Shown here in pieces: positions 44,801 to 55,378 of a stretch of DNA of 64,000 nucleotides. The DNA is taken from NCBI GenBank assembly GCA_001931875.2, contig MSJH02000788.1, positions 124,001-188,000 of the forward strand, given 5' to 3'. The translations under genes were made by a program, and so were the position numbers. The stretch is from Byssochlamys sp. IMV 00236 (taxonomy: Eukaryota; Ascomycota; Eurotiomycetes; Eurotiales; Thermoascaceae). How positions within the stretch are numbered: position 1 is the stretch's first letter; every line of letters begins with the position of its first letter. The notes below the pieces were generated by a model. That model was not told where the DNA came from, did no database searches, and saw nothing but the letters and a program-made list of their open reading frames with translations.

Positions 44801-44929
44801 CCTCGTGTTTCCGTACGGTCACGTTCTTTTCGTCCTCCCTTGATGCCAATGGCTTTGCGTAGGTTCACTTGACTGGCTTTCGTTCCCTGTCGACGTACCC
44901 TTCGCTGAGCTCGCGTGTTGCAACTCGTC
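41815..44929. other. Gene-free 3.1 kb between the GMC gene and nde1
   Basis: The largest gap in the window. The left 300 nt is the GMC promoter; the right 250 nt is pyrimidine-rich leader of nde1. Between them, only short open frames without coding character occur on both strands, and I see no terminal repeats, tRNA or transposase remnants. TTAGTTAG/CTAGTTAG strings lie at about 42513-42520 and 44697-44704. TCACGTGA (about 44624-44631) is an E-box-type palindrome upstream of nde1. A non-coding RNA or degraded element cannot be excluded by eye. Confidence 0.5.
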
Positions 44930-47280
44930 ATGCACACGAGTTTCCTGCGACGTAAACTGGACTACTCAACGCTGAAGAGAGTTGGGCTGCAGTCCTCGCG
45001 ATTCAATGGCTTCCTGAAATCGGTCCCTGCGGGGATCAGCTCCCCCAGAGCCCTCCATGTTCCTCGCCGCATACCCGTCACCCAATATCGGAGGGTCCAG
45101 CAACTCTCTCGTCCGTCGCCCTTCCTCGCAATTCCCATCAGACACAAGTCTGTGTCGGCGAAAATACAGGCGGCGAGACGATCGCCTGTTGTAAATTTTC
45201 TATACAAGCTCTTTGCGCTCTCCGGGTTTTTCATCATTTCCAGCGGTGCCGCCATTGTCGCGTTCTTCATCTACGATGCCACCACCTATCGCGAGGATCC
45301 CAACGCGGAGGATGTTCCTGTGTCAGAGTTGGCGTTGAACCCCAGACGGGGTGGCCCCAAGAATCTCCCCATAGCAGAGGTTCTGATCGATGATAATGAC
45401 TCGGATGCCATGGTGGCCCAGAGGGATAAACCGAAGTTGGTGATACTTGGGACCGGATGGGGAAGCGTTTCGCTGTTGAAGAATCTGAACCCGGGTGACT
45501 ATCATGTGACTATTGTATCGCCAGTCAACTACTTCCTATTTACTCCGTTGCTACCCTCTGCGACAACAGGGACGCTGGGGCTCAGATCTTTGGTCGACCC
45601 TATCCGACGGATTGTGCAGCATCTGAACGCCCATTTCGTCAAAGCTGAGGCGGAAGATGTCGATTTCTCGCATAAGCTGGTAGAAGTATCTCAGGTGGAC
45701 GCAAATGGAAATAAGCAGCACTTCTATCTGCCGTATGACAAACTCGTTATCGGCGTGGGTACGTGATGAAGTTCAGATATGAGGGGTCTCTTCCAGTCAA
45801 CGCTGATGTTAAAAAAACAGGTTCTACCACCAATCCCCATGGAGTAAAGGGTCTAGAATACTGTCACTTCCTCAAGTCAGTCGATAATGCTAGAGCCATC
45901 AAGAACAAGGTGTTGGAGAACCTGGAACTTGCGTGTTTGCCCACAACTTCTGATGAAGAGCGGAAACGGCTGTTGTCTTTCGTGGTTTGCGGCGGTGGTC
46001 CCACTGGTGTCGAATTCGCCGCAGAACTCTACGATTTGCTGAACGAGGATCTCCTCTACGCCTTTCCAAAGATCCTGAGGAACGAGATATCGGTCCACGT
46101 TATCCAGAGTCGAAGCCACATTCTCAACACGTACGATGAGGCACTTTCGAAGTATGCCGAGGTAGGTTTGATCTACTGGTCCCCTCATTTTGAGCGTGAT
46201 GTTGACGGTTGAAGGCCCGTTTTGCCCATGACCAGGTCGAGGTTTTGACCAACTCTCGGGTCAAGGAAGTCCGACAGGACAAGATCCTCTTCACCCAGAA
46301 GGAAGGTGATAAGACTGTCGTGAAGGAGATCCCAATGGGTTTCTGTCTCTGGTCAACCGGTGTCTGTGAGTACCAACCGCGTGGAAATAATCACTCAGGG
46401 AACAGAAGACTAATCATTGATTCCAGCTCAAACCGAATTTGCCAAGAAGATTGCAAAGAAGCTTCAAGGACAAAATAACAAGCATGCTCTTGAGACCGAT
46501 TCTCACCTGCGACTCATTGGCGCACCCTTGGGCGATGTCTATGCTATTGGCGACTGCTCCACGGTTCAGAACAACTTGGCAGACCACCTTGTCACCTTCC
46601 TGCGCACTCTAGCCTGGGAAAAGGGCAAGGACCCAGAAAAGATCCATTTGTCTTTCAAGGAATGGAGAGAGGTTGCAAACCGAGTCAAGAAGCGTTTCCC
46701 TCAGGCATCCAGCCACTTGCGTCGGGTTGACAAACTCTTCGAAGAGTACGACAAAGACCAGTCTGGGACTCTCGACTTCGGCGAACTTCATGAACTTCTC
46801 CGCCAGATTGACTCCAAGCTGACCTCCCTTCCGGCTACCGCACAGCGCGCTAATCAGCAAGGCCAGTATCTTGGAAAGAAATTCAACAAGATCGCCGCCG
46901 CACTTCCGGGCATGAGAGCCAACGAAATCGACTACGGTGACCTTGACGAGGCTGTCTACAAGGCATTCCAATACAGACATCTCGGTAGCCTCGCCTATGT
47001 CGGAAATGCAGCAGTGTTCGATTTTGGCGGTCTCAATTTTAGCGGCGGCCTTTTGGCGGTCTACCTTTGGCGCAGTGTCTACTTTGCTGAGAGTGTCAGC
47101 TTGCGCACCCGTATCATGCTGGCTATGGATTGGGCTAAGAGAGCACTTTTTGGAAGAGGTACGCATATTTCCTATATCCCCCCCCCCAGATGAAAACGCT
47201 TCCTATTATCTTGCTGGCATATATATATATATGACTACTTTCTAACATGTGGCCTTTGGATAGATTTGATGAACTTCTAG
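44930..47280 (+). CDS. nde1: External alternative NAD(P)H:ubiquinone dehydrogenase with EF-hand (NDE1 type)
   Basis: Five exons with introns starting at about 45760, 46160, 46364 and 47160; the last exon ends DLMNF-stop at 47280. The N-terminus is Arg/Ser-rich (a mitochondrial presequence), followed by a hydrophobic segment near residue 92-115 (FALSGFFIISSGAAIVAFFI). The first dinucleotide-binding motif is KLVILGTGWGSVSLLKNLNP, the second LSFVVCGGGPTGVEFAAELY. VYAIGDCSTVQNNLADHL is the FAD motif. An EF-hand loop DKDQSGTLDFGE has all ligand positions filled and sits in a roughly 100-residue insert before GSLAYVGNAAVFDFGG and the membrane-binding C-terminal helix. Neurospora NDE1, with the same insert, is a Ca-dependent NADPH dehydrogenase facing the intermembrane space; the same role is inferred. 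The start ATG follows a long untranslated leader. Confidence 0.92.
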
Positions 47281-47765
47281 AGTCAACAAACCGCGTGTCA
47301 GCGTATGAAAGCTTAATGACTTCGGAAAGGATGTATATGGGTCTTTGCAGGTGGTTCAGATCTATTATTTCGTTATCGTTGCGGTTTAACAGCCATCTAA
47401 GACAGATATTCCATGTATCTTACATTTAAAGCGAATTGCCAAAAAGGTTTACTATCCTATGATGAAGAAGACACAATCGGTCCAGAAGTAAAATCAAATC
47501 GGGGTTTCTGACTATAGTTAAAGAGTAGTATGATTATCAGATTTCGTCAACCCGCCACGGAGTGGATAACAATTGTTCAAGGTAGGTTTTGGAATCCTAC
47601 ATCGACTACCAAGTTATAAACGGGTTTGAGGATATTGCAAGATTGCAGAGATGTCATAATCATATTCATGAGGTTTCATCATAGTTATCAATTATTTATT
47701 ACTATCCATAGTTGATACAAAACCATAGACCGGCCATGTGGATAGGATCCCGCTTCAAGCGGCGA
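47281..47765. other. Intergenic, convergent 3' ends of nde1 and gid8
   Basis: A 485-nt A/T-rich gap with likely 3' UTRs of both genes. No gene or repeat beyond the TA dinucleotide run (about 47220-47232) that lies inside the last nde1 intron. Confidence 0.5.
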
Positions 47766-49039
47766 TCACGAGATCATCGCATCGAGATCTCCATTGTTAG
47801 TCATCACTGCATCATTTGAGCTGCCGTTGTGGCTTGAACGCCCACTGCCATCGTTGGCAGTCTTCTCAGGTACCAGTCCTAGGTCGAGTTTCTCGGGAAG
47901 GTCTTTCTTCGCTTCCCGGGCCTTCTGTTCTGCCCAAGCACGCAATTTTACAAGGTTACGCAGCCGGGCCTCTTTACGAGCGCCTTGGCTTTGCAGGATA
48001 GCTTCATTCACTTTGTTTGCGATGTCTTTTCGCAAATCAGGGTGAAGCAGAGAAGAGAGCTGAGGGGCCAGGTTCTCCGATGGGAATATTAACAAGGCCA
48101 AAGTGCGCTCCAAATCTTCAAGAAACTGAGGATTTGTGGGAGCTCTCGGGGCAAGTTCCGCAGTTGCGAAATCAAGAGCGGGGGTGATGTCTCCATTAGG
48201 AGAGGTAGTACACTTTCGGATTAGCTCCACTAGCTGCAAGCGGAGAAGCGAAAAGTGCAATGAAGGGTTTTCATCGAGGATCTGAGACGACTGTTAGTTA
48301 CATCGAGCCATTCTGGACAACTGGTGGACGATAGAAATGACAGGAAGGTAAACGAATGTTGCTGTTCATACTGAGGACTGAAGATGTTTGTTTATCATCA
48401 ACACCCCGAAGGGTGTATTATGAGTGGTGCATGAAACTGGTATAATCATAGCAAAAAAGGTGGGCAGGAAAAGCAAAGAAGTTCTGGATCAAACTCAAGG
48501 AGCATGCATACCTGAGGATTGAGCTCATTGATTTTCTCGATGGCTGTTTGGATATCCCCAGAGTGGATCGCGCTGCGAATCTCGACTCTTTCCTGGATTG
48601 ACTCAACATCCAGCCTAGGTTGAATGTTGGCCTCAACAGCAAATCGCTTAGCAGCGGAGGGATAGCCGTTGGTAACGAGGTAGTCCATGACAAGGTAGTT
48701 GATGTCACTTCAGGTCCACAGTTAGCGACAATCACCATACAAAAAATGCAGGCGAAAGAGAGACAAGAAATGTAATTCAGAAAGACAAGTTAACATATTC
48801 TCCTCAAGTGTTTTTCAGAGAGATTCCCAACTTGATTTTTGACGCATCATGATAGGAAGCGACAGGTAGCATAGGAGAGTAACGTACGTTTTGGACGGTC
48901 TGACCTCGTCGACCTTGCGCTCGAAAGAGTGCCATGTTGGCGTGTTAGCGGAGGAGCTGGGAGACATCTGCCTGCTGTTAATACCAGAAGCGACGCGGTC
49001 GCGGAAACGTCGGGACCATACAAAGTCGGCAGACGTCAT
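47766..49039 (-). CDS. gid8: Gid8-type LisH-CTLH subunit of the GID/CTLH ubiquitin ligase
   Basis: Three exons from ATG 49039. Exon 1 (MTSADFVWSRRFRDRVASGI...) is a short Ser/Arg-rich leader ending VRPSK; after an intron of about 180 nt exon 2 reads DINYLVMDYLVTNGYPSAAK (LisH), then SIQERVEIRSAIHSGDIQTA and IEKINELNPQ (CTLH); exon 3 completes ILDENPSLHFSLLRLQLVEL (CRA region) and ends LDAMIS-stop. In yeast Gid8 is a scaffold of the GID ligase that degrades gluconeogenic enzymes when glucose returns. The last 60 residues are a charged, Ser/Asn-rich tail. The N-terminal extension before LisH is specific to filamentous fungi as far as I can tell. It is divergent from urk1. Confidence 0.9.
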
Positions 49040-49484
49040 GATGGGAAACGAAGGCTAGATGAATTCAGAGAGCTGAGCTCTAAGGGATTCTCCGGTGTTG
49101 AGAAGAAGGAGCAGGCAGCATAGCCAACGAGACGGAAGCCATGGAGGGATTCGTCTCGCGGCGAAGGTCTGGTGACGGAGAGGGAAAGGAAGAAGAAAAG
49201 CAGTGCGGGCGACGTTTTAAGGCGGAAGCGAAGGTCTTGGCCCTAAGCTTGAAAAAGCAGCCGAGCTAACCTGTTTCCGACCAAGCGAGACAAATTAGAC
49301 GAGAAGCTCTCTAGCTTGCTTGCTATGTGCCACCAGCTTTCTGTCCCAGGTCTCTGCCTCCTGACCGGTAGAATCCAGCTTTTTTCTTTTGCTCTAGTCG
49401 GTCGAGGTTTGAGATTGGAGGACTGTATGTGGTTTTCTACGGCCGGTTCGTACTGGGATCAGGACAGGTTGTGACCATCTGGAG
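49040..49484. promoter_or_regulatory. Divergent promoter region, gid8 / urk1
   Basis: A 445-nt spacer carrying the promoters of both genes. No named motif; GAAGAAGGAGC purine-rich tracts mark the gid8 side and C/T-rich tracts the urk1 side. Confidence 0.4.
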
Positions 49485-51260
49485 ATGGAGTCAGCTCCGC
49501 CCGTTCTCTCTGCTAGGACTGAAGCACGTTACTCTCCACCATGGGCGGATTTGACTATCATTGGTATTGCCGGCAGCTCTGGCTCCGGCAAGACGTCGGT
49601 TGCAATGGAGATAGTTAGGTCGTTGAATCTGCCGTGGGTAGCCATCCTCGTAATGGTATATCATCGGGATCGAAGGAAAGATAAGAAGAAAGCTTGACCC
49701 TAACTGTCGGCGGCGCAGGATTCCTTCTACAAAACGTTAACTCCGGAGCAACATGCCAAAGCTCATGCAAACGACTATGATTTCGATAGTCCAGAGTCCA
49801 TTGACTTTGACATCTTGGTCAATACTCTGCGTGATTTGAAACAAGGGTAAAGTTCACGGAGAAGCCATCAACTGTCTCTCTTGGTCACTTACTGATGGCC
49901 ATGCCGTCGAAAGGAAGAAGGCAGACATACCAGTGTATTCCTTCGCGGACCATCAACGACAGCCACACACTACTGCTCTCTACTCGCCACATGTGCTGAT
50001 CTTAGAAGGCATTCTGGCACTCTATGACCCCAGAATTCTCGAGATGCTTGATGTCAAAGTAAACCGCCCTCTCATGGGTCAATGTTCTATTATCCTGAAG
50101 CTAATGCATGCTAGATATTCGTTGAGGCGGATATGGATGTCTGCCTTGGTCGAAGAAGTGAGGATCCTGCGTCCCTAACACCTCCAGGACGTCTCTAACC
50201 TGCGCTTAACAGTCATACGCGATGTCAAAGACAGGGGCAGAGAAGTTGAAGGTATCGTCAGGCAATGGTTCAAGTTCGTCAAGCCCTCGTACAAGACATA
50301 CGTGGAGCCGCAACGAAGCATATCAGGTGGGTAACCGTTCACACAGAAGTGGTATACGAGGGCCTGACAGATTTGAGACATCATTATTCCCCGTGGAATT
50401 GAGAACAAAACGGCAATCGGTATGTACGCTGCCTTCTGTTTCCATGTGCATGCGACTAAGGCTTTTCAGATATGGTCGTTAAGCATATCCAACGATGTCT
50501 TCAGGAGAAATCCGATAAGCATAATGCCGACTTGATGAAGCTGAGCGTTCTCGCTTCAACCGAGAAATTCTCTTCTAATGTGAAGATTATGGCGCCGACT
50601 CCGCAGTCCGTCGGCATGAATACCATTCTACAAGACCCGTCCACAGAGCAGGTCGATTTTGTCTTCTATTTTGACCGACTGGCCTCATTACTTATAGAAA
50701 AGTGCGTTTGCTTTACCTCCCGCTGACCACGGCTTACAATCTTCTGGCGAGACCAGAGTCGCTGATGAGGTTACAGGGCCCTCGACTATACCGATTATAA
50801 GCCAAAGACTGTTACGACACCTGAAAAGAACGAATACAATGGTGTTTGCCAAGCAGGCATTGTGTCCGCTGTTGCCATCCTACGAGGCGGGTCGTGCTTG
50901 GAGACTGCGCTCAAGCGCACTATTCCCGATTGCATTACGGGTCGTGTCTTGATCCAGACTAATGACCGCAGCGGGGAACCTGAATTACATTACCTGAAAT
51001 TACCTCCTGGTATAGAGAAGCACTCGTCGGTCATGTTGCTGGATGCGCAGATGTCTAGCGGAGGTGCCGCCTTGATGGCTGTCCGAGTGCTGATCGATCA
51101 TGGCGTCGATGAGAACAATATTATTTTTGTGACGTGTGCTGCTGGTAAGCGTGGTCTGCAGAGACTGACAACCGTTTATCCTGGCGTTAAGGTCATCGTT
51201 GGGCGGATAGAGGAAGAAGGAGAACCAAGGTGGCTCGAGAAGAGATATTTTGGTTGTTGA
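49485..51260 (+). CDS. urk1: Uridine kinase with C-terminal uracil-phosphoribosyltransferase-like domain
   Basis: A gene with about eight exons. Exon 1 holds the P-loop IGIAGSSGSGKTSVAMEIVR; after an intron come DSFYKTLTPEQHAKAHANDY (substrate-binding) and YDFDSPESIDFDILVNTLRD. Further exons give HTTALYSPHVLILEGILALY (Walker B region), IFVEADMDVCL, VIRDVKDRGREVEGIVRQWF and KPSYKTYVEPQR, all uridine-kinase motifs. The second half is PRTase-like: TEQVDFVFYFDRLASLLIEK, GIVSAVAILRGGSCLETALK and VMLLDAQMSSGGAALMAVRV, ending GEPRWLEKRYFGC. The PRPP loop reads DAQMSSGGAA where active UPRTs have DPMLATGGS, so phosphoribosyl transfer is uncertain. Such fusions are the normal eukaryotic uridine-cytidine kinase form. 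It salvages uridine and cytidine. Start ATG 49485 gives the usual short N-terminus. Confidence 0.9.
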
Positions 51261-51836
51261 TCTATCTGGAATACATATACAATCTACGTATATACTTTTT
51301 TGATTCGAAATAATGACTCATGTCAAGGCATATACTCCGATTGAATAGATTAATCAAATGCACACTCAGTGTACGCTCTCATTGACGTAGTGCTATGAAC
51401 TGACCTAAACCCGGAGCTACATGAAAATATAGAATCACAATAGCCATCTTTCGAGCGTCATAGGACATCGCTCGCGATATCTAGCGTGGAAATTGCTGAA
51501 TGCTCAGGGATGACTGAATACTAAAGTACTATGATATCAACCTCACAAACCCGACAAGAGCATTGCATTCGATCTACTGTCAGTTCATTGAATTGGGACT
51601 TGGATAATCGCGGTCGCCGCTCGGAGATAACGCACGGACCATGTCAAAAATTCCCAAGTCCTCGCCCGCGATTTCATCGCGGAAATATCAGAATTCAACA
51701 GGCACAAACTGACAAACGCAATTTTTTCCCCAGAGGAAAGCCTCTTTCATAGGCGGCGCGCTTTTTTCGAGGCCTATCCAATCTTCCCATTCTTCCATTT
51801 GCTGTTCTTTGCCTACAATTTCTTTTGCCCGCCACA
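51261..51836. other. Intergenic between urk1 and esf1
   Basis: A 576-nt gap: urk1 3' UTR, then esf1 promoter with a pyrimidine-rich leader (about 51780-51835). No gene seen. Confidence 0.5.
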
Positions 51837-54113
51837 ATGCCTGATCCCGGAAAGAAGAAATCCAAAGGCAGCGGCGGGAGCAAAGCTGGAAAAGCTAGCG
51901 GTCCTATTATCAGTATGTTTCTTGTCCCCCTCTCTCGACATATTAGCCGCGCGATATCCTAGGAAGGAATTTCATTTTTGTTGGAAGCTGACTTGCGATT
52001 TGTAGCCGATCCGCGATTTGCCAATATCCAGAGCGATCCCCGCTACCGACTCCCCAGCAAGCGCCATACACATGTGAAGCTCGATAAGCGTTTCTCGCAC
52101 GTGCTGCACGATCAGGACTTTTCTCGTAATGCGGCTGTCGATAGATACGGTCGGAAGTTGGCTCGTGATGATACGAAAAAGCAACTGGAGCGATTCTACC
52201 GGCTAGATGCCGCCGAGGGCGAAGAGGAAGAGGAAGATGATGACTTGGACAAAGTCAGCGTGGATGATGACGATGAGGTCTTGAAGGAACTGGAAAAGGC
52301 TGATAAGAAAGCATACGATCCCGCGCGTGATGGTGGGTTTTCTGAGTCGTCATCTTCCGAGGAGAGCTCTAGTGAGGAAGAGAGTGAGGAGGAGGAGGTT
52401 GATGAGGGCGAAGAGCTGGAGTTTCCGACGAAGGCACAGACAGATGTGCCGGAGGGAGAGGTCACGAATCGCATAGCGGTGGTTAATCTGGATTGGGATA
52501 ATATCCGCGCAGAGGATCTCATGGCTGTTTTCTCGAGTTTCGTGCCCACCGGTGGTCGAGTCCTTAAGGTCTCGATTTACCCTAGTGAGTTTGGAAAGGA
52601 GCGGCTAGAAAGGGAGGAAATTGAAGGTCCCCCAAAGGAAATCTTCGCTAGAGACGACAAAGATGAAGAAGAAGAGGATGAGGACGAGGAGGAAGATATT
52701 GATTCCGAAGACGAGGAAGAAAAGATCAAGCAGTCTCTATTGAAGGAAGATAAGGGTGAAGAGTTCAACTCCACCCGCCTACGACAGTACCAGCTCGAGC
52801 GATTGCGCTATTACTATGCTATTCTCATCTTCTCCTCGAAGGAGGTTGCGAAGCATGTCTACGACAATGTGGATGGAACCGAGTACCTGACCAGTGCCAA
52901 CTTCTTTGACCTTCGATTCGTTCCAGACGATACTGATTTCTCCGACGACAAGCCGAGAGACGAGTGCGAGAGGATCCCGGAGGGCTATAAGCCTAACGAA
53001 TTCGTCACAGACGCCCTGCAACACAGCAAGGTGAAGCTTACATGGGATGCGGATGATAACGTACGAAAAGAAGTGCAGGCCAAGGCCTTCAAGGGCAGCA
53101 GAAAGGATATCGACGAAAACGACCTGAAGGCATACCTTGGAAGCGACAGTTCAGATGATGAGGACGAGGAAATTGAAGAGGTCGATGGCGAGACCGGTGA
53201 GAAGTCCACCAAGAAGGTGTCCAAAAAGGAAGCGGAAAGACAGCGCATGCGCGCCCTGCTTGGACTAGACACTGGAGTGTCTACAAAATCCAAATCCAAA
53301 GGCCCTGTAGGGGACATGGAGATCACGTTCACGTCGGGTCTAGCTGGGGCACCAGCCAAGGACTCTGTCTTCGAGAATGAACCGGAGCGCGAAGAGACCA
53401 CCATCGAAAAGTACGCTCGCAAGGAGCGTGAGAGGAAGCAGAAGCGAAAGGAGAGGCTCAAGGCTATGAAGCGCGGTGAGACTCTGCCCGAGGACAACGA
53501 GGAGGCCGAGAAGGATGGCCAAAAAGAACAGGCAGCGGCCGAGGAGGATCTGGGCTTCGATGATCCTTTCTTTGAAGACCCCGACGGCAAAGCCGCCGCA
53601 ATAGCCCAGCGCAAGGAGGAGCGACGCAAGAAGCGTGAGCAGCGGGCCGCCGAAGAAGCCGCCTCAGCGGCTCAGCGTGCGGAGCTCGAGCTGCTGATGG
53701 TCGACGACAAGAGCGCCGGCGTCCAGCACTTCGACATGAATGAGATCGAGAAGGCCGAGAAACAGGCTCGCAAGAAGGGCAAGAAGGGCAAGGGCGCAAA
53801 GGGCGAGGTGGAGGCACCCGCAGACGATTTCAAGATCGATGTCAGCGACCCCCGATTCTCCCGTCTGTACGAGAGCCACGAGTTTGCCATTGATCCCACA
53901 AACCCGCGCTTCCGCCAGACTTCTGCCATGAAGGCCCTACTCGAGGAAGGCCGGAAGCGCAGAAGAAACCGGGCTGAGGAGGACGAAGATGGTGAGCGGG
54001 GCGGAAGCAGGGAGTCGCAGAAGAAGCAGAAGAAGTCGTCCAAGAACGAGGGTGGAGAAGACGACCTGAAGAAACTGGTTGCTCGGGTCAAGAGCAAGGT
54101 GCCCAAGGCATGA
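51837..54113 (+). CDS. esf1: Pre-rRNA processing protein Esf1
   Basis: Two exons, 51837-51912 (MPDPGKKKSKGSGGSKAGKA...) and 52006-54113, with a 93-nt intron, give 727 residues. Exon 2 opens DPRFANIQSDPRYRLPSKRH, the Esf1/NUC153 start. The centre has an Esf1-type RRM-like block (TNRIAVVNLDWDNIRAEDLM, LKVSIYPSEFGKERLEREEI, YYAILIFSSKEVAKHVYDNV). The C-terminal NUC153 motif is DPRFSRLYESHEFAIDPTNP. Extended acidic runs (EEEEEDDD, EEESEEEEVDEGEE, DEEEEDEDEEED) alternate with basic runs (KEERRKKREQRAAEE, KKGKKGKGAKG), typical of nucleolar factors. Yeast Esf1 is needed in the small-subunit processome for early 18S rRNA cleavages. The acidic stretches are low complexity, so the short exon 1 was needed to find the true start. 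Confidence 0.93.
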
Positions 54114-55378
54114 TTCAGCCATGATTCAATCCGATTATAATCTTGTCAAGGGAAAGCGAACCGGAAAACAAAAGTCCATGTGGTTTGGGGTTGGTGTTTA
54201 TGGGAATTTTCCGGACATATCTTTTTTTCTTCTTTTTCTCTGGTCTCGTACTTATGCAGGATGTATGTATGTACTGTATACATTGTGAGCTACACGCAGG
54301 CGTCTAATCGACGTGTATTCCATCAGAAGAATAGAATTTCAACATTGTATTAACATTTCGTTCTTTACGAAAGTATATGGTAGAAGATCGTGGATTCGTA
54401 ACATCGCCTTGATGTATCGTCTAGTAAAAAAGGTCACGCGACCACACAGGGGAACGGGAAATAGTGATAATCAAGGATCAACTACGCCGGATAACTCTAC
54501 CACAAGCTCCCGTCTGATAAAATACAATACTTGCATGAGTAGTAAAACTGGATGAGAGCCTCTAAACTATCCCCAGACTAAGTTGAGTTAGACTATCAGC
54601 TAGTTAGATAGATAGGTGTCGCGTGCGCTCAGGGACGATCCAACGGAGCGGAGCCCGCGTGGTTGCAGACCGGACGCAGTTTGAGTGGCTCGGACGAACC
54701 GCTGCTTCCTGCAGGGTGTAATTATTGGCCTCTGATCGTGTCCATCATTATCTGATTATGATTGAGTTTATTATGTCTGTTTCTCCAGCTGGAATCATAT
54801 GTATTCGCATTATTGCTGGCGGAAGAGATATAACTATCACTATCACCAACTGGTTCAAACTACCAGCCGCTTACTAAGGCCGCTCACCGCCCTTTTGGCC
54901 GTTTGCTCCCGCTCTCCCGCCGTCGAAGTCTCTCCTCCGTCCTCCTCCGCTTTCTCCCCTCAGCTAGTGAGCATTGCAAATCGCTGCTGGTCGTTGTCTG
55001 GGGACGCTTGTTTTTTGTTCACGCTATCTCATTTCATCATCTATACACCTGCTGAGCCCTTCCTGCGCTTTCAATTCATCCCTATCATCGATTCATTCCC
55101 CCCACGCTTCCAATTTACTGTCACTGCGCTCTCACCTCGCTCCCCGCCCTGCCTGCTGGATCTAGTACGCTGCATATAGCCCCTCAATTAGTCGACGGTC
55201 GTGTCGCGGGGTTCCCCAAGGAGACAGCCGACAGACGTCACTCCAGGCTTCGATGCGAGGAGCGTGGTGATTCAGCGATGGCGTCTCATTGCTAAGACGT
55301 CCTCACAACCTCGTCGCCGCCTGGCTTCCCCTGTATTCTCTCCCTTTTGGTCTTTAGTTTGGCAGCAACCCCGTCACC
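54114..55378. other. Intergenic between esf1 and lst4
   Basis: About 1.26 kb: esf1 3' UTR, then a long lst4 upstream/leader region. From about 54870 to 55170 the sequence is strongly pyrimidine-rich (CTCCCGCTCTCCCGCC), typical of a leader upstream of the ATG at 55379. Open frames there (for example 54799-55179) lack coding character. CTAGTTAG at about 54600-54607. Confidence 0.5.

Noticed and set aside
52200..53900. Ser-rich minus-strand open frames over esf1
   Set aside because: They are complements of the Glu/Asp/Lys-rich runs of Esf1 and carry no independent signal.
54799..55179. 126-codon open frame upstream of lst4
   Set aside because: Pyrimidine-rich leader sequence; translated product is low complexity Ser/Pro/Leu with no family resemblance.
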